This document shows, one piece after another, positions 8,179-19,000 of a DNA stretch of 64,000 nt (its first letter is position 1; each line of letters opens with the position of its first letter). The position numbers and the translations under genes were made by a program. Where the stretch lies: assembly GCF_017356245.1 (NCBI RefSeq), contig NZ_JAFMZZ010000004.1, positions 280,741 to 344,740 on the forward strand. Direction: 5' to 3'. Below the pieces are notes generated by a model. That model was not told the DNA's origin and ran no database searches. It saw only the letters and a list, made by a program, of their open reading frames with translations. Origin of the DNA: Bordetella petrii (GTDB lineage: Bacteria; Pseudomonadota; Gammaproteobacteria; Burkholderiales; Burkholderiaceae_B).

Positions 8179-8651
8179 CCGCCGCTGACCACCCCGCGCC
8201 GCCCCGGCTCGAACACCTTGCGACCCTGCACGTGCAGGTCGGTCCGCCTCAGGAAATCGGCGACACGCCGCAAGGCCGCCGGCGGGTCATTCCCATTCTG
8301 GGCGGCCGGGTCGAAGGCGCGCAGCTCAATGGCAGCATCCTGCCCGGCGGCGCCGATTTCCAGTCCATCCGGTCCGCCACGTTCACCGACATCCACGCGC
8401 GCTACGTCATCGAAACCACCGACGGGCACCGCGTGTATGTCGAGAACACCGGCATCCGCACCGGCAGCGCCGACGACATCGCACGGCTGGCCCACGGGCA
8501 GCCGGTGGATCCGGCCCGCATCTATTTCCGCACCTATCCGCGTTTTGAAACCGCCGCGCCCGGCCTGGCGTGGCTGAACGAGCAGCTGTTCATCGGCACG
8601 GGCGCACGCTTTCCCGATCGCGTCGAACTGTGCTTCTACCGCGTCTGCTGA
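8175..8651 (+). CDS. DUF3237 domain-containing protein
   Basis: 158 residues matching the DUF3237 family, a small beta-barrel fold of unknown function. Recognisable stretches are LHVQVGPPQEIG, RRVIPILGG, LPGGADFQSI and YVIETTDGHRVYVENTGIR, with RIYFRTYPRFET near the C-terminus. It overlaps the monooxygenase by four bases (ATGA), so the two are translationally coupled. In Alcaligenaceae and Burkholderia such proteins often sit beside aromatic catabolism genes; a role as a hydrolase, isomerase or binding protein for the ring product is only a guess. Confidence 0.85.
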   Translation: MTAADHPAPPRLEHLATLHVQVGPPQEIGDTPQGRRRVIPILGGRVEGAQLNGSILPGGADFQSIRSATFTDIHARYVIETTDGHRVYVENTGIRTGSADDIARLAHGQPVDPARIYFRTYPRFETAAPGLAWLNEQLFIGTGARFPDRVELCFYRVC

Positions 8652-8715
8652 CCCACTCACTACCCACGCACAACCGCCGGCAACGCACCGGCGGCCCCAC
8701 CCAAGGAGACCAACC

Positions 8716-9681
8716 ATGCAATCACCCTTGCGCCGCCTGATGGCCGCAGCCCTGCTGTGCCTGCCTGTCGCCGCCTTCGCGCAGTATCCGGATGCCCCCA
8801 TCCGCCTGGATGTCGGCTTTCCGCCCGGCACCGGGCCGGACATTGTGGCGCGCACGCTCTCACAGCAGCTGGGCCAGCGCCTGAAACAAAGCGTGGTAGT
8901 GGAAAACCGCGCCGGGGCGGGCGGGCAGATCGCGGCCCAGGCCGTGGCGCGCAGCCCGGCCGACGGCTACACGCTGCTGCTGGGCGAGGTCGGTTCGATC
9001 AGCATCTCGCCGGCCACCTACAGCAACCTGAACTACGACCCGGCCAAAGACTTCGCCCCCATCTCTGAAGTGGTGCGCGCCGACTTTGTGCTGGTGGTGC
9101 CGGCCAGCTCACCCTACAAAGACCTGGCGGCCTTTGTCGCGGCCGGCAAGGCGGCCAAAGACCGCCTGAACTTCGGCACCTTCGGCGCCGGCACGCCCGG
9201 CCATTTCGGGGCCGAGCTGTTCGCGCGCGAAGCCGGCATGAAGATCGAGCCGGTGCACTACCGGTCTACCGGCGACGCGGTGTCCGCCCTGATATCCGGC
9301 AGCGTGCAGGCCGCCTTCGTCACTACCGCGATGGCCGGCCCCCAGGTCAAGGGCGGCAAGATGCGCGCCCTGGCCATTACCGGCGCCAAGCCGTCGGCCC
9401 TGCTGCCCGGCGTGCCCACCTTCGGCCAGGCCGGCTACGGAAAAGTGGATTTCGGCGCCTGGTTCGCCCTGTTCGCCCCGGCCGGCACGCCCGCCGCGGT
9501 GCTGGACCGCCTGCAAACCGAAAGCGCCGCCGCCCTGCACGCACCCGACGCGGCCCGCACGCTGGGCGATGCCGGCTTCACCATCGTGGGCTCCAGCCGC
9601 CAGGACCTGCAGCGCCTGCTCGACACCGAAGCCCAGCGCTGGTCCGCCATCGTCAAAGCCACGGGATTCAAAGTGAATTGA
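8716..9681 (+). CDS. Bug-family tripartite tricarboxylate transporter receptor
   Basis: 321 residues. A signal peptide (about 1-22, ending AAFA) precedes the Bug fold starting YPDAPIRLDVGFPPGTGPDIVAR, with VVENRAGAGG and LLPGVPTFGQAGY as family landmarks. Bug proteins are periplasmic binding proteins for carboxylates; many are orphans without membrane partners, as here, since no TctA/TctB gene is adjacent. It is the last gene of the MarR-controlled operon, 64 bases after the DUF3237 gene, with AAGGAG before the ATG. Its ligand is probably the acid oxidised by the monooxygenase. Confidence 0.93.
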   Translation: MQSPLRRLMAAALLCLPVAAFAQYPDAPIRLDVGFPPGTGPDIVARTLSQQLGQRLKQSVVVENRAGAGGQIAAQAVARSPADGYTLLLGEVGSISISPATYSNLNYDPAKDFAPISEVVRADFVLVVPASSPYKDLAAFVAAGKAAKDRLNFGTFGAGTPGHFGAELFAREAGMKIEPVHYRSTGDAVSALISGSVQAAFVTTAMAGPQVKGGKMRALAITGAKPSALLPGVPTFGQAGYGKVDFGAWFALFAPAGTPAAVLDRLQTESAAALHAPDAARTLGDAGFTIVGSSRQDLQRLLDTEAQRWSAIVKATGFKVN

Positions 9682-9703
9682 TTGCCCGCGGCAGGTCGCG
9701 GCA

Positions 9704-9774
9704 GGTGTCTGGCTCCACAGGTGCCAGACACCGAAGCAGGCAGCGAGCGCCTCAACAGCACGGTATCTGACACC
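9704..9774. repeat. GGTGTC repeat family, copy 2 (composite)
   Basis: GGTGTCTGGC (9704-9713) pairs with GCCAGACACC (9723-9732) as a perfect 10-base stem. A further variant, GGTATCTGACACC, lies at 9762-9774, and GAGCCAG/CTGGCTC (9781-9808) forms another dyad. The block fills the space between the convergent Bug receptor and htpG genes and may also act as a terminator. Confidence 0.65.
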
Positions 9775-9819
9775 CTTCGAGAGCCAGACATCTGAGTCCG
9801 CCTGGCTCGCGATCCCCGC

Positions 9820-11727
9820 TTATGCCTTCAGCAGCAGCGCGTTCAGGCGCTTCACGAACGCGGCAGGGTCGGCGATCTGCGCGCCTTCGGCCAGCAGCGC
9901 CTGGTCCAGCAGCAGCCGCGCCCACTGTTCGAACTCGGCGTCGTCGGCGTCGCGCACCCGCGCGATCAGCGCATGCTCGGGGTTGATCTCCAGCACCGGC
10001 TTCACATCCGGCGCTTCCTGGCCGGCCGCCTTCAGCATGCGCAGCAGGTGCGGGCTGATTTCATTCTGGCCCACCACCACGCACGCCGGCGAATCCACCA
10101 GGCGCAGCGTCACGCGCACCTCTTTCACCTGCTCGGCCAGCGCGGCCTGCAGACGCTCGACCAGCGGCTTGAAGGTTTCGGCCACTTCCGACTGGCGCTT
10201 CTTCTCGTCTTCGTCGGCCAGGTCGGCCAGATCCAGCCCGCCCTTGGCCACCGACACCAGCGGCTTGCCGTCGAACTCGCGCAGGTACGACAGCATCCAT
10301 TCGTCGACGCGGTCGGACAGCAGCAGGACCTCGATACCCTTCTTGCGGAAAATCTCCAGATGCGGGCTGTTGCTGGCGGCGGTGAAGCTGTCGGCCGTCA
10401 CGTAATAGATCTTGTCCTGCCCTTCTTTCATGCGCGACACGTAATCGGCAAACGACACCGTCTGCGCCGCGTCGCCGGAGTGCGTCGAGGCAAAGCGCAG
10501 CAGCTTGGCGATGCGTTCCAGGTTGCCGGCGTCTTCGCCCGCGCCTTCCTTCAGCACCTGGCCGAATTCGGTCCAGAATGCGGCGTAGTCTTCAGCCTTG
10601 TTTTCGGCCAGGTCTTCCAGCAGCGACAGCACGCGCTTGGCCGAGCCTTCGCGGATGGCGCGCACATCGCGGCTTTCCTGCAGAATCTCGCGCGACACGT
10701 TCAGCGGCAGGTCGGCCGAATCGATCACCCCGCGCACAAAGCGCAGGTATGAAGGCAGCAGCTGCTCGGCGTCGTCCATGATGAACACGCGCTTCACGTA
10801 CAGCTTCACGCCGCGCCGGCCTTCGCGGTCCCACAGGTCGAAAGGCGCATGCTTGGGCACGTACAGCAGCTGCGTGTATTCGCTGCGCCCTTCCACGCGG
10901 TTGTGGGTCCAGGCCAGCGGGTCGTCGTAATCGTGCGATACCGTCTTGTAGAACTCTTTGTATTGCTCGTCGCTGATGTCGCCCTTGCTGCGCGTCCACA
11001 GCGCGTTGGCCTGGTTCACCGTTTCCAGTTCATCGCGCTTGACCTGTTCGCTTTTCTCGGCGTCCCACTCTTCTTTTGCCATGCGGATCGGCAGCGAGAT
11101 ATGGTCCGAATAGCGGCGCAGAATCTCGCGCAGCTTCCAGCCATTGAGCAGTTCATCCTGGTCGTCGCGCAAGTGCAGCGTCACGTCGGTGCCGCGCGAT
11201 GGCTTGTCGGCGGCCACAATGGTGAACTCGCCCTGGCCGTCCGATTCCCAGCGTATGGCTTCGCCCGGCTGGACGCCGGCCCGCCGGCTGATCACCGTGA
11301 CCTTGTCGGCCACGATGAACGACGAATAAAAACCCACGCCGAACTGGCCGATCAATTGCGCGTCTTTCTGCTTGTCGCCGGTCAGCTGCGAAAAGAATTC
11401 GCGCGTGCCAGACCGGGCGATCGTGCCCAGGTTGGCAATGGCCTCATCGCGCGACAGCCCGATGCCGTTGTCCGAAATGGTAATGGTGCGGGCCGCAGTG
11501 TCGTAGTCGACCCGGATGGCCAGCTCGCTGTCGCCCTCGAACAGGCCGGGCTGGTCGATCGCCTCGAAGCGCAGCTTGTCGCAGGCATCGGACGCGTTGG
11601 ACACCAGTTCGCGCAGGAAGATTTCCTTGTTGCTGTACAGCGAATGGATCATCAGGTGCAGCAGCTGCTTCACCTCGGCCTGAAAGCCCAGGGTTTCGGG
11701 GGTGGAAGGCGTAGCGGGTTGATTCAT
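9820..11727 (-). CDS. htpG: Chaperone protein HtpG (Hsp90)
   Basis: 635 residues of the cytoplasmic Hsp90 homologue, an ATP-driven dimeric chaperone for late folding of client proteins. The GHKL ATPase domain shows [35 protein letters not shown] and [11 protein letters not shown]; middle and C-terminal domains follow at normal length. The start is the ATG at 11725-11727 ([16 protein letters not shown]); the frame is open further upstream, but the family begins at the [12 protein letters not shown] block. It is monocistronic, with 269 bases to the divergent azurin gene. Confidence 0.97.
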   Translation of the reverse strand: MNQPATPSTPETLGFQAEVKQLLHLMIHSLYSNKEIFLRELVSNASDACDKLRFEAIDQPGLFEGDSELAIRVDYDTAARTITISDNGIGLSRDEAIANLGTIARSGTREFFSQLTGDKQKDAQLIGQFGVGFYSSFIVADKVTVISRRAGVQPGEAIRWESDGQGEFTIVAADKPSRGTDVTLHLRDDQDELLNGWKLREILRRYSDHISLPIRMAKEEWDAEKSEQVKRDELETVNQANALWTRSKGDISDEQYKEFYKTVSHDYDDPLAWTHNRVEGRSEYTQLLYVPKHAPFDLWDREGRRGVKLYVKRVFIMDDAEQLLPSYLRFVRGVIDSADLPLNVSREILQESRDVRAIREGSAKRVLSLLEDLAENKAEDYAAFWTEFGQVLKEGAGEDAGNLERIAKLLRFASTHSGDAAQTVSFADYVSRMKEGQDKIYYVTADSFTAASNSPHLEIFRKKGIEVLLLSDRVDEWMLSYLREFDGKPLVSVAKGGLDLADLADEDEKKRQSEVAETFKPLVERLQAALAEQVKEVRVTLRLVDSPACVVVGQNEISPHLLRMLKAAGQEAPDVKPVLEINPEHALIARVRDADDAEFEQWARLLLDQALLAEGAQIADPAAFVKRLNALLLKA

Positions 11728-11888
11728 ATGGCGAATAAGTAGAAAAAGCAAAAAACGGGACGGAACCACGGCCGTGGCCATGGCAGCAAAACCGCAAAGT
11801 TGCAGGGGCCCGGCAGTTATAGGGGCATGGGCCCGGAATTTCAAGGCCGGGCCGGCTGGGCATTATCATGGTCTTGTAATTTGTGCCA

Positions 11889-11902
11889 TTGTCCGGAATC
11901 AA
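11889..11902. promoter_or_regulatory. FNR/Dnr-like box upstream of azurin
   Basis: TTGTC-CGGA-ATCAA has one perfect and one degenerate half-site of the TTGAT-N4-ATCAA consensus. It lies 94 bases upstream of the azurin ATG. Oxygen or nitric oxide control of azurin would fit its place next to the nos operon. Confidence 0.4.
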
Positions 11903-11996
11903 GGTCATCGCTCTCGTCCCTGGATAGACTTTCACCCTGTGCGACACGCGGCTGGCATCGGCCGGCCCGGCGGTCGCCCTGTTACTGGAGATCCTC

Positions 11997-12446
11997 ATGC
12001 TGGTCAAAGCCACTCTCGCCGTTCTGCTTTCCGCCGCCAGCCTGCCCGTGCTGGCAGCGCAGTGCGAGACCACCGTCGAAAGCAACGACGCCATGCAGTT
12101 CAACACCAAAGAAATCGTCGTCGATGCAAGCTGCAAGCAATTTACCGTGCACCTGAAGCACGTGGGCAAAATGGCCAAGGCCGCCATGGGCCACAACTGG
12201 GTGCTGACCAAGCAGGCCGACATGCAGCCCGTGGCCACCGACGGCATGACGGCCGGGCTGGCCAACAACTACGTCAAGGCCGACGACGCCCGCGTCATCG
12301 CGCACACCAAGCTCATCGGCGGCGGCGAATCCGATTCCGTCACGTTCGACACGGCCAAGCTTTCCGCCGGCAACGACTACGCCTTCTTCTGCTCGTTTCC
12401 CGGCCACTGGGCCATCATGAAGGGCACTCTCAAGCTCGGCAGCTAA
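11997..12446 (+). CDS. azu: Azurin
   Basis: 149 residues with a signal peptide (about 1-20) and a mature blue copper protein starting AQCETT. Type 1 copper ligands are seen as His in MGHNWVLTK, then Cys, His and Met in [14 protein letters not shown]. The disulfide Cys pair near the N-terminus (QCET and SCKQF) is present. Azurin is a periplasmic electron carrier that can deliver electrons to denitrification enzymes. The start follows CTGGAGATCC. It precedes the nos operon in the same direction but has its own terminator, so the two are separate units with a likely shared role. Confidence 0.98.
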   Translation: MLVKATLAVLLSAASLPVLAAQCETTVESNDAMQFNTKEIVVDASCKQFTVHLKHVGKMAKAAMGHNWVLTKQADMQPVATDGMTAGLANNYVKADDARVIAHTKLIGGGESDSVTFDTAKLSAGNDYAFFCSFPGHWAIMKGTLKLGS

Positions 12447-12474
12447 ACCCTTCCCGCCTTTTCTTGTGCCATCG

Positions 12475-12499
12475 GGCGCCCCACAGCGGGCGCCTTTTT
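12475..12499 (+). terminator. Intrinsic terminator of azurin
   Basis: GGCGCCC (12475-12481) pairs with GGGCGCC (12488-12494) around a 6-base loop and is followed directly by five T. It separates azurin from nosR. Confidence 0.85.
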
Positions 12500-12517
12500 C
12501 ATGGCCCGGTGTTTGTC

Positions 12518-12531
12518 TTGACCTAGAACAA
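12518..12531. promoter_or_regulatory. FNR/Dnr-like box upstream of nosR
   Basis: TTGAC-CTAG-AACAA matches the FNR/NNR dyad pattern with one mismatch in the right half-site. It is 58 bases before the nosR ATG, suitable for a class II activator position. Anaerobic or NO-dependent control of nosR by a CRP/FNR regulator is known in other denitrifiers. Confidence 0.45.
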
Positions 12532-12589
12532 CGCGCGTCCCGGCATGGCTGCTTAGTATGGGATGTAAACAATTCAAAAGAGTTGCCGC

Positions 12590-14851
12590 ATGCCAGGGCT
12601 CGTTGTTCCAGCAGGTTTTCTCCGAACGCTTCGGGTCCTTTTCCATCTTCTTCTTGCCTGTGCCGCCGTCCTGGCGGCTCCCGCGCAGGCGCAGCGCCTG
12701 GCCCATTTCCTGTCCGCCTTCCCCCCGGCCGAGCTCTTCCCCGGCGCAGACCGCCTGGGCCCGCCCGAAGGCAAGCCGCTGGCGGCCCGCGCCTATGCCG
12801 GCAACCAACCCCTGGGCTATGTCTACCTGACCACCGATGTGGTCAATACCCGCGGCTATTCCAGCAAGCCCATCGACGTCATCGTCGGCCTGGCCGACGA
12901 CGGCCGCATTGCCGGCGCCCGGCTGGTCGAACACCACGAGCCCATCGTGCTGATCGGCATCCCGCAGTCCAGGGTCGATGCCTTCATCCAGGGCTACGTG
13001 GGCCTGAATTTCATCGAATCGCCGCCCCGCCACGGCGCGCCGCCGCCCGTCGACATCATCAGCGGCGCCACCGTCACGCTGATGGTCATCGGCGACAGCA
13101 TCACCCGCTCGGCCATCGCCGTGGCGCGCGCCCACGGCATCGGCGCGGCGGCCCCGGCCGCAGGCGCCGCCGCCGCGGCACCGCCGGCCCGCCAGGTCGA
13201 CCCCGCCCTCGGCCCGGTCCAGCCGTGGCAAGCGCTGCTCGACAGCGGCGCAGTGCAGCGCCTGCACCTGTCGGTGGCCGACGTCAACCAGGCCTTCGCC
13301 AACACCGGCCGCGCCGACGCCGCCGCCCGCCCCGAAACCGGCAATCCGGCCGACACCTTCATCGACCTGTACGCCGCGCTGGTCAGCGTGCCCACCATCG
13401 GCCGCAGCCTGCTGGGCGACGCCACCTGGCAGCACCTGTCCGGCCGCCTGCGGCCCGGCCAGCAGGCCCTGCTGGTGGCCGGCAACGGGGCCTATTCTTT
13501 CAAGGGCTCGGGCTACGTGCGCGGCGGCATCTTCGACCGCATCGAAGTCATCCAGCAAGACGGCAGCTTCCGCTTCCGCGACCGCAACCACCAGCGCCTG
13601 GCCGACGTCGCCGCCCCTGGCGCGCCGTCGTTCACCGAAGTGGCGCTGTTCGTGGTGCCCGACGATGCCACGTTCGACCCCGCCGCGCCCTGGCGCCTGC
13701 AGCTCATGGTGCAGCGCGTGCTCAGCGTGCAGAACAAGGCCTTCGTCACCTTCGACCTGCCGTACGAACTGCCGCGGGCCTATACGCGCCCCGTCGCCGG
13801 CGCGGCCGCGCCCACCCCGCCGGCGCCCGCCGCCGCCGCGCCCGCCGAAAGCGCCGAACCGGCCATGGCCGAAGACGCGCCACCGGCGCTCTGGAAGCAA
13901 ATCTGGTTCGCCAAGCGGGGGCAGGTAGCCATCCTGGCCATCGGGCTGGCCGTGCTGGTGGGCATTTTCTTCTTCCAGGACCAGCTGGCCCGCCGCCCGC
14001 TGCTATACGACCGCATGCGGCTGGCGTTCCTGGCGTTCGCGCTGTTCTGGATAGGCTGGTATGCGCAGGCCCAGCTGTCGGTGGTGAACGTCCTTACCTT
14101 CACGACGGCGCTGCGCACCGAATTCCGTTGGGACGCCTTCCTGATGGACCCGCTGGTGTTCATCCTGTGGTGCGCCACGGCGATTTCCATGGTTTTCTGG
14201 AACCGCGGCGCCTTCTGCGGGTGGCTGTGCCCGTTCGGCGCCCTGCAAGAACTGTCCAACCGCCTGGCCAGGCGCCTGGGCCTCCGGCAGGCCAGCGTTC
14301 CGCATGGCGTCAACCAGCGCCTGGCCACGCTCAAGTACGTCATTTTCCTGCTGCTGTTCGGCTTCTCGCTGTACGACCTGGCCCTTGCCGAGCGGCTGGC
14401 CGAAGTCGAACCCTTCAAGACCAGCATCATCCTGCGCTTCATGCGCGACTGGCCCTTCGTGGTGTTCGCCGTGGCGCTGCTGGCGGCGGGCCTGTTCATC
14501 GAACGCTTCTTCTGTCGCTACCTGTGCCCGCTGGGCGCGGCCCTGGCCATTCCCGCACGGCTGCGCATTTTCAACTGGCTGCGCCGTTATCACGAATGCG
14601 GCAATCCGTGCCAGCGCTGCGGCGTCGAATGCCCGGTGCAGGCCATCGAACCCACCGGCGCCATCAACCCCAACGAATGCATCCAGTGCCTGCACTGCCA
14701 GATGCTGTACCACCACGAAGGCAAATGCCCGCACTTGATCCAGAAAAAATCCAAGCGCGAACGCCGGCGCGCGCCGCCCCAGGAAGCAGTACTGCGGCGC
14801 ATGCCCAATCCCGGGGCCGATGATGCATCGGCTTCCGTCTCCAATCCCTGA
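12590..14851 (+). CDS. nosR: NosR, regulatory flavo-iron-sulfur protein for N2O reduction
   Basis: 753 residues. A signal peptide (about 1-35) is followed by a periplasmic FMN-binding domain with SGATVT, where Thr161 is the expected covalent flavin site. An Ala/Pro-rich linker leads to about five membrane helices with CGWLCPFGA and CRYLCPLGA motifs of polyferredoxins. A cytoplasmic domain ends with two 4Fe-4S type clusters ([13 protein letters not shown] and CIQCLHCQ...CP). NosR is needed for nosZ expression and electron supply to NosZ. It heads the nos operon; the ATG is used as the first Met before the signal peptide. The Pro/Ala linker at about 180-195 and 400-430 is unusually long. Confidence 0.96.
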   Translation: MPGLVVPAGFLRTLRVLFHLLLACAAVLAAPAQAQRLAHFLSAFPPAELFPGADRLGPPEGKPLAARAYAGNQPLGYVYLTTDVVNTRGYSSKPIDVIVGLADDGRIAGARLVEHHEPIVLIGIPQSRVDAFIQGYVGLNFIESPPRHGAPPPVDIISGATVTLMVIGDSITRSAIAVARAHGIGAAAPAAGAAAAAPPARQVDPALGPVQPWQALLDSGAVQRLHLSVADVNQAFANTGRADAAARPETGNPADTFIDLYAALVSVPTIGRSLLGDATWQHLSGRLRPGQQALLVAGNGAYSFKGSGYVRGGIFDRIEVIQQDGSFRFRDRNHQRLADVAAPGAPSFTEVALFVVPDDATFDPAAPWRLQLMVQRVLSVQNKAFVTFDLPYELPRAYTRPVAGAAAPTPPAPAAAAPAESAEPAMAEDAPPALWKQIWFAKRGQVAILAIGLAVLVGIFFFQDQLARRPLLYDRMRLAFLAFALFWIGWYAQAQLSVVNVLTFTTALRTEFRWDAFLMDPLVFILWCATAISMVFWNRGAFCGWLCPFGALQELSNRLARRLGLRQASVPHGVNQRLATLKYVIFLLLFGFSLYDLALAERLAEVEPFKTSIILRFMRDWPFVVFAVALLAAGLFIERFFCRYLCPLGAALAIPARLRIFNWLRRYHECGNPCQRCGVECPVQAIEPTGAINPNECIQCLHCQMLYHHEGKCPHLIQKKSKRERRRAPPQEAVLRRMPNPGADDASASVSNP

Positions 14852-14891
14852 CCCAACGGCGCCCGATGCCGTTCCAACCAAGGAGTTAGCC

Positions 14892-16796
14892 ATGTCCGAT
14901 CAGAAACCCGACCGAACCGGACTCAGCCGCCGGGGCTTCCTGGGCACCGCCGCATTGTCCGGTGCCGCGGGGCTCGTGGGCGGTGCGCACCTTACCGGTG
15001 CGCACGCCAAAGACAGCAAGGCAGGCCAGTCCGGCCACATCGCCCCGGGCGAGCTTGACGAATACTATGCCTTCAACTCCGGAGGCCAGTCGGGCGAAGT
15101 CCGCATCCTGGGCCTGCCGTCCATGCGCGAACTGATGCGCATCCCGGTGTTCAACCACTGCAGCGCCACCGGCTGGGGCGTTACCAACGAAAGCCGCAAA
15201 GTCCTGACCGAAGGCCTTACGCCTGAAACCCGCGCCTTCCTGAAAGACAAGGGCGGCGTGTACCTGAACGGCGACGCCCACCACCCGCACATGTCGTTCA
15301 CCGACAGCACGTACGACGGGCGCTACATCTTTATCAACGACAAGGCCAACAACCGCGTCGCGCGCATCCGCTGCGACGTCATGAAAACCGACAAGATCGT
15401 CGAAATCCCCAACGCCTCGGGCATACACGGCCTGCGCCCGCAGCGTTACCCGCGCACCGGCTATGTGTTCGCCAACGGCGAACACATAGTTCCCCTGCCC
15501 AACGACGGCATCGTTTCCGACAACCCCAAGGAAAACTTCTTCGCCGTCTACACGGCCATCGACGGCGACACCATGAAGATCGCCTGGCAGGTCATGGTCG
15601 ACGGCAACCTCGACAACGGCGATGCCGACTACCAGGGCAAGTATTCCTTCGCCACCTGCTACAACTCCGAAAAAGGCCTGACGGTCGAAGAGGCCTCGGC
15701 CAACGAGCAGGACTGGGTGGTGGTGTTCAACATCAAGCGCATCGAAGAAGCCATCAAATCCGGCGACTTCAAGACGATGGGCGGCGTGCCGGTGGTCGAC
15801 GGCCGCCACGGGTCGAAGTACACGCGCTACATTCCCGTGCCCAACTCGCCGCACGGCTGCAATGCCGCCCCCGACGGCATCCACGTGGTGCTCAACGGCA
15901 AGCTCTCGCCCACCGTCACCGTGCTCGACGTGCGCAAGCTCGACGACCTGTTCGCCGGCAAGATCAAAGAACGCGACTGCGTGGTGGCCGAGCCCCAGCT
16001 GGGCCTGGGCCCGCTGCACACGGCCTTCGACGGCCGCGGCAATGCCTACACCACGCTGTTCATCGACAGCCAGATGGTCAAGTGGAACATCGACAAGGCG
16101 CGCCGCGCCTACCAGGGTGAAAAAGTCGATCCCATCATCCAGAAGCTCGACGTGCACTATCAGCCCGGCCACAACCACAGCACCATGGGCGAAACCCGCG
16201 AGGCCGACGGCAAGTGGCTGGTGTCGCTGAACAAGTTCTCGAAAGACCGCTTCCTGAACGTGGGCCCGCTCAAGCCCGAAAACGACCAGCTGATCGACAT
16301 TTCCGGCGACGAAATGAAGCTGGTGCACGACGGCCCCAGCTTTGCCGAGCCGCACGACATGCTGCTGGTGCACCGCTCGAAAGTGCATCCCGCCAGCACC
16401 TGGAAGCGCGACGACCCCATGTGGGAAGACGCCCGCCAACTGGCCAAGAAAGACGGCGTGGTGCTCGAAGACGCCGCCAAGGTGGTGCGCGACGGCAACA
16501 AGGTGCGCGTGTACATGATCGCGGTCGCGCCCATGTTCAGCGTGAAGCAGTTCGAGGTCAACCAGGGCGACGAAGTGACCGTGGTGGTCACCAACATGGA
16601 AGTCATCGAAGACCTGACCCACGGCTTCACGCTCGAAGGCCACGGCATCGCCATGGAAATCGGCCCGCAAGCCACGTCGTCGGTCACCTTCACGGCCGAC
16701 CGTCCGGGCATCTACTGGTACTACTGCCAGTGGTTCTGCCATGCGCTGCACATGGAAATGTCCGGCCACATGATCGTGCGTCCCAAGAAGGCCTAG
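14892..16796 (+). CDS. nosZ: Nitrous-oxide reductase NosZ (clade I, Tat-exported)
   Basis: 634 residues. The twin-arginine signal SRRGFLG (12-18) marks export by Tat, as for clade I NosZ. The enzyme reduces N2O to N2 in the periplasm. CuZ histidines are visible in [33 protein letters not shown] and AEPHDML. CuA ligands are in the C-terminal cupredoxin domain, including [12 protein letters not shown]. The start at 14892 has AAGGAGTT upstream; the longer frame from 14820 overlaps nosR and is not used. Sequence and length are typical and the gene appears intact. Confidence 0.99.
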   Translation: MSDQKPDRTGLSRRGFLGTAALSGAAGLVGGAHLTGAHAKDSKAGQSGHIAPGELDEYYAFNSGGQSGEVRILGLPSMRELMRIPVFNHCSATGWGVTNESRKVLTEGLTPETRAFLKDKGGVYLNGDAHHPHMSFTDSTYDGRYIFINDKANNRVARIRCDVMKTDKIVEIPNASGIHGLRPQRYPRTGYVFANGEHIVPLPNDGIVSDNPKENFFAVYTAIDGDTMKIAWQVMVDGNLDNGDADYQGKYSFATCYNSEKGLTVEEASANEQDWVVVFNIKRIEEAIKSGDFKTMGGVPVVDGRHGSKYTRYIPVPNSPHGCNAAPDGIHVVLNGKLSPTVTVLDVRKLDDLFAGKIKERDCVVAEPQLGLGPLHTAFDGRGNAYTTLFIDSQMVKWNIDKARRAYQGEKVDPIIQKLDVHYQPGHNHSTMGETREADGKWLVSLNKFSKDRFLNVGPLKPENDQLIDISGDEMKLVHDGPSFAEPHDMLLVHRSKVHPASTWKRDDPMWEDARQLAKKDGVVLEDAAKVVRDGNKVRVYMIAVAPMFSVKQFEVNQGDEVTVVVTNMEVIEDLTHGFTLEGHGIAMEIGPQATSSVTFTADRPGIYWYYCQWFCHALHMEMSGHMIVRPKKA

Positions 16797-16802
16797 GCTC
16801 GC

Positions 16803-18098
16803 ATGCACGATGCGCCACCCGCCAAGCTGCCCGGCGCGGCCGTTCCTGCCGCCTTGCTGGCCGGGCTGCTATTGGCCGGCGGCGCGTCGGCGGCCGTCGT
16901 CGCGGTGCCGGCCGGGGCCAGCCTGCAGCAGGCGGTGGCCGCGGCCGCCGCCGGCGATGTGCTGCAACTGGCGCCCGGCGAATACCCGGGCAACCTGGTC
17001 ATCGACAAACCCCTTACCCTGCAGGGCCCGCCCGACCGTTCCGCCGTCATACGGGGCGAACGCCAGGGCCGCACCATCTGGGTGCGCGCCGCCCACGTCA
17101 CGCTGCGCCAGCTCAGCATCCGCCATTCCGGCCTCAGCCTGCCCGACATGGACGCGGGCGTGTTCCTGGACCGCAACGCGCACCACGCGGTGGTCGAACA
17201 CAACGACATCCTGGACAACCTGATGGGCGTGTACGTGTGGGGGCCCGACGCCGCCCTGGTGCGCGCCAACCGCATCGTGGGCAACACCGAACTGCGCGTG
17301 GCCGAACGCGGCAACGGCGTGTCGGTATGGAACAGCCCCGGCAGCCAGGTGCTGGACAACGACATCTCGGCCGGCCGCGACGGTATTTTCTCGAACACCA
17401 GCAAGCACAACCTGTTCCGCGGCAACCGCTTCCGCCAGCTGCGCTATGCCGTGCACTACATGTACACCAACGACAGCGAAGTCAGCGACAACATCTCTGA
17501 AGACAACGACATCGGCTATGCCATCATGTATTCGCACCGCCTGGTGGTGCGCAACAACGTGGCCCTGCGCAGCCGCGAGCAGGGCCTGATGTTCAACTAC
17601 GCCAACGATTCCATCATCGCCGGCAACGCGGTGCAGGGCGGCGCCAAGTGCGCGTTCCTGTACAACGCCAACAACAACCGCTTCGAATTCAATCGCTTCC
17701 AGGACTGCGGCATCGGCATCCATTTCACGGCCGGATCCGACGGCAACGCCATCACCGGCAACGCCTTCATCAACAACCAGAACCAGGTCAAGTACGTGGG
17801 TACCCGCGTCATCGAATGGTCGCGCGACGGCCGCGGCAACTACTGGAGCGACAACACCGCCTTCGACCTGGACGGCGACGGCATCGCCGACACCGCCTAC
17901 CGGCCCAACGGCATCGTCGACCAGATCCTGTGGCGCGCGCCCGCGGCCCGCATCCTGCTCAACAGCCCGGCGGTGTCTGTCGTGCGCTGGGCGCAGTCGC
18001 AATTCCCGGCGCTGCTGCCGGGCGGCGTCATCGACAGCGCGCCCCTGATGCACCCGCCCGGCCTGCCCGACGCCGCCGATACAAAGGCCCGCCCATGA
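16803..18098 (+). CDS. nosD: NosD, periplasmic copper-maturation protein
   Basis: 431 residues: a signal peptide (about 1-30) and a right-handed beta-helix of CASH/PbH1 repeats, seen as repeated patterns such as AVVEHNDILDNLMGVY, QVLDNDISAGRDGIF and SIIAGNAVQGG. NosD works with the NosFY ABC complex to build the CuZ site of NosZ. It begins 6 bases after the nosZ stop. Its last four bases overlap nosF (ATGA). Confidence 0.96.
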   Translation: MHDAPPAKLPGAAVPAALLAGLLLAGGASAAVVAVPAGASLQQAVAAAAAGDVLQLAPGEYPGNLVIDKPLTLQGPPDRSAVIRGERQGRTIWVRAAHVTLRQLSIRHSGLSLPDMDAGVFLDRNAHHAVVEHNDILDNLMGVYVWGPDAALVRANRIVGNTELRVAERGNGVSVWNSPGSQVLDNDISAGRDGIFSNTSKHNLFRGNRFRQLRYAVHYMYTNDSEVSDNISEDNDIGYAIMYSHRLVVRNNVALRSREQGLMFNYANDSIIAGNAVQGGAKCAFLYNANNNRFEFNRFQDCGIGIHFTAGSDGNAITGNAFINNQNQVKYVGTRVIEWSRDGRGNYWSDNTAFDLDGDGIADTAYRPNGIVDQILWRAPAARILLNSPAVSVVRWAQSQFPALLPGGVIDSAPLMHPPGLPDAADTKARP

Positions 18099-19000
18099 CC
18101 GCCCCTCAAGTCGCCCTGTCGGGCGCCAGCAAACACTACGGACAGCACCAGGCGCTGGGCCGCGTCGACCTTGAACTGCGCGCCGGCGAATGCGTGGCCC
18201 TGGCCGGCCACAACGGAGCCGGCAAAAGCACTCTGATCAAGCTGGTGCTGGGCCTGATTCGCCCCACCCATGGGCGCGTGCAGCTGCTGGGGCACGACGC
18301 CGACAGCCGCCAGGCCGCGCGCCTGCGCCACAGCATCGGCTACCTGCCAGAAACCGTGGCCCTGCACCCCGCCATGACCGGCGCCGAAACCCTGGATTTC
18401 TATGCCCGTCTGAAGCGCCAGCCCCTGACGCGCAATGCCGCCCTGCTTGAGCGAGTCGGCATCGCCGACGCGGCGCGGCGGCGCGTGGGCGGATATTCCA
18501 AGGGCATGCGGCAGCGCCTGGCGCTGGCGCAGGCCTTGCTGGGCCGGCCGCGCATCCTGCTGCTCGATGAACCCACCACCGGCCTGGACCCGGCCTCGCG
18601 CCTGATGTTCTACGACCTGGTGCGCGAACTGCGCGACGCCGGCGCCACCGTGCTGGTCAGCACGCACGCCTTGGCCGAGATCGCCAACCACGTCGACCGC
18701 GTCATCGTCATGACGCACGGCCAGAAGATCGCCGACGGCACGCTGGCGCAGCTGCGCCAGGCCATCGGCGTGCCTATGCGCATCAAGCTGACGCTGGCCC
18801 ACCCCATGCCGGCCGGTACCCTGCCCGCGCCATGGCAGCAGGTCGGCCCGGCGCGCTTCGAACGAGCCTGCCCCGAATCCGGCAAGGTCGAAGCCATCCG
18901 CGACATCGGCGCCATCGGCCTGCCCATCGCCGATATCGACATCCACACCCCCAGCCTGGACGAGATCTACGCCCACCTGCTCGAACGGAAAACCCCATGA
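18095..19000 (+). CDS. nosF: NosF, ABC transporter ATP-binding protein
   Basis: 301 residues. Walker A GHNGAGKS (38-45), signature YSKGMRQRLALAQ and Walker B ILLLDEPTTGLDP are intact. With NosY it forms the membrane ABC machine that powers NosD in assembling the copper-sulfur cluster of NosZ. The ATG overlaps the nosD stop and its own stop overlaps nosY, so nosD-F-Y are translationally coupled. Confidence 0.97.
   Translation: MTAPQVALSGASKHYGQHQALGRVDLELRAGECVALAGHNGAGKSTLIKLVLGLIRPTHGRVQLLGHDADSRQAARLRHSIGYLPETVALHPAMTGAETLDFYARLKRQPLTRNAALLERVGIADAARRRVGGYSKGMRQRLALAQALLGRPRILLLDEPTTGLDPASRLMFYDLVRELRDAGATVLVSTHALAEIANHVDRVIVMTHGQKIADGTLAQLRQAIGVPMRIKLTLAHPMPAGTLPAPWQQVGPARFERACPESGKVEAIRDIGAIGLPIADIDIHTPSLDEIYAHLLERKTP

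Noticed and set aside
9800-9819. A T-rich intrinsic terminator for htpG
   Set aside because: Only the GGTGTC repeat stems are present downstream, without a T-tract on the minus strand.
12443-13900. A 485-codon minus-strand frame opposite nosR
   Set aside because: Antisense shadow of nosR, Gly/Arg/Ala-rich and without domain features.
14886-16808. A 640-codon minus-strand frame opposite nosZ
   Set aside because: Antisense shadow; His/Val-rich artefact of nosZ codon use.
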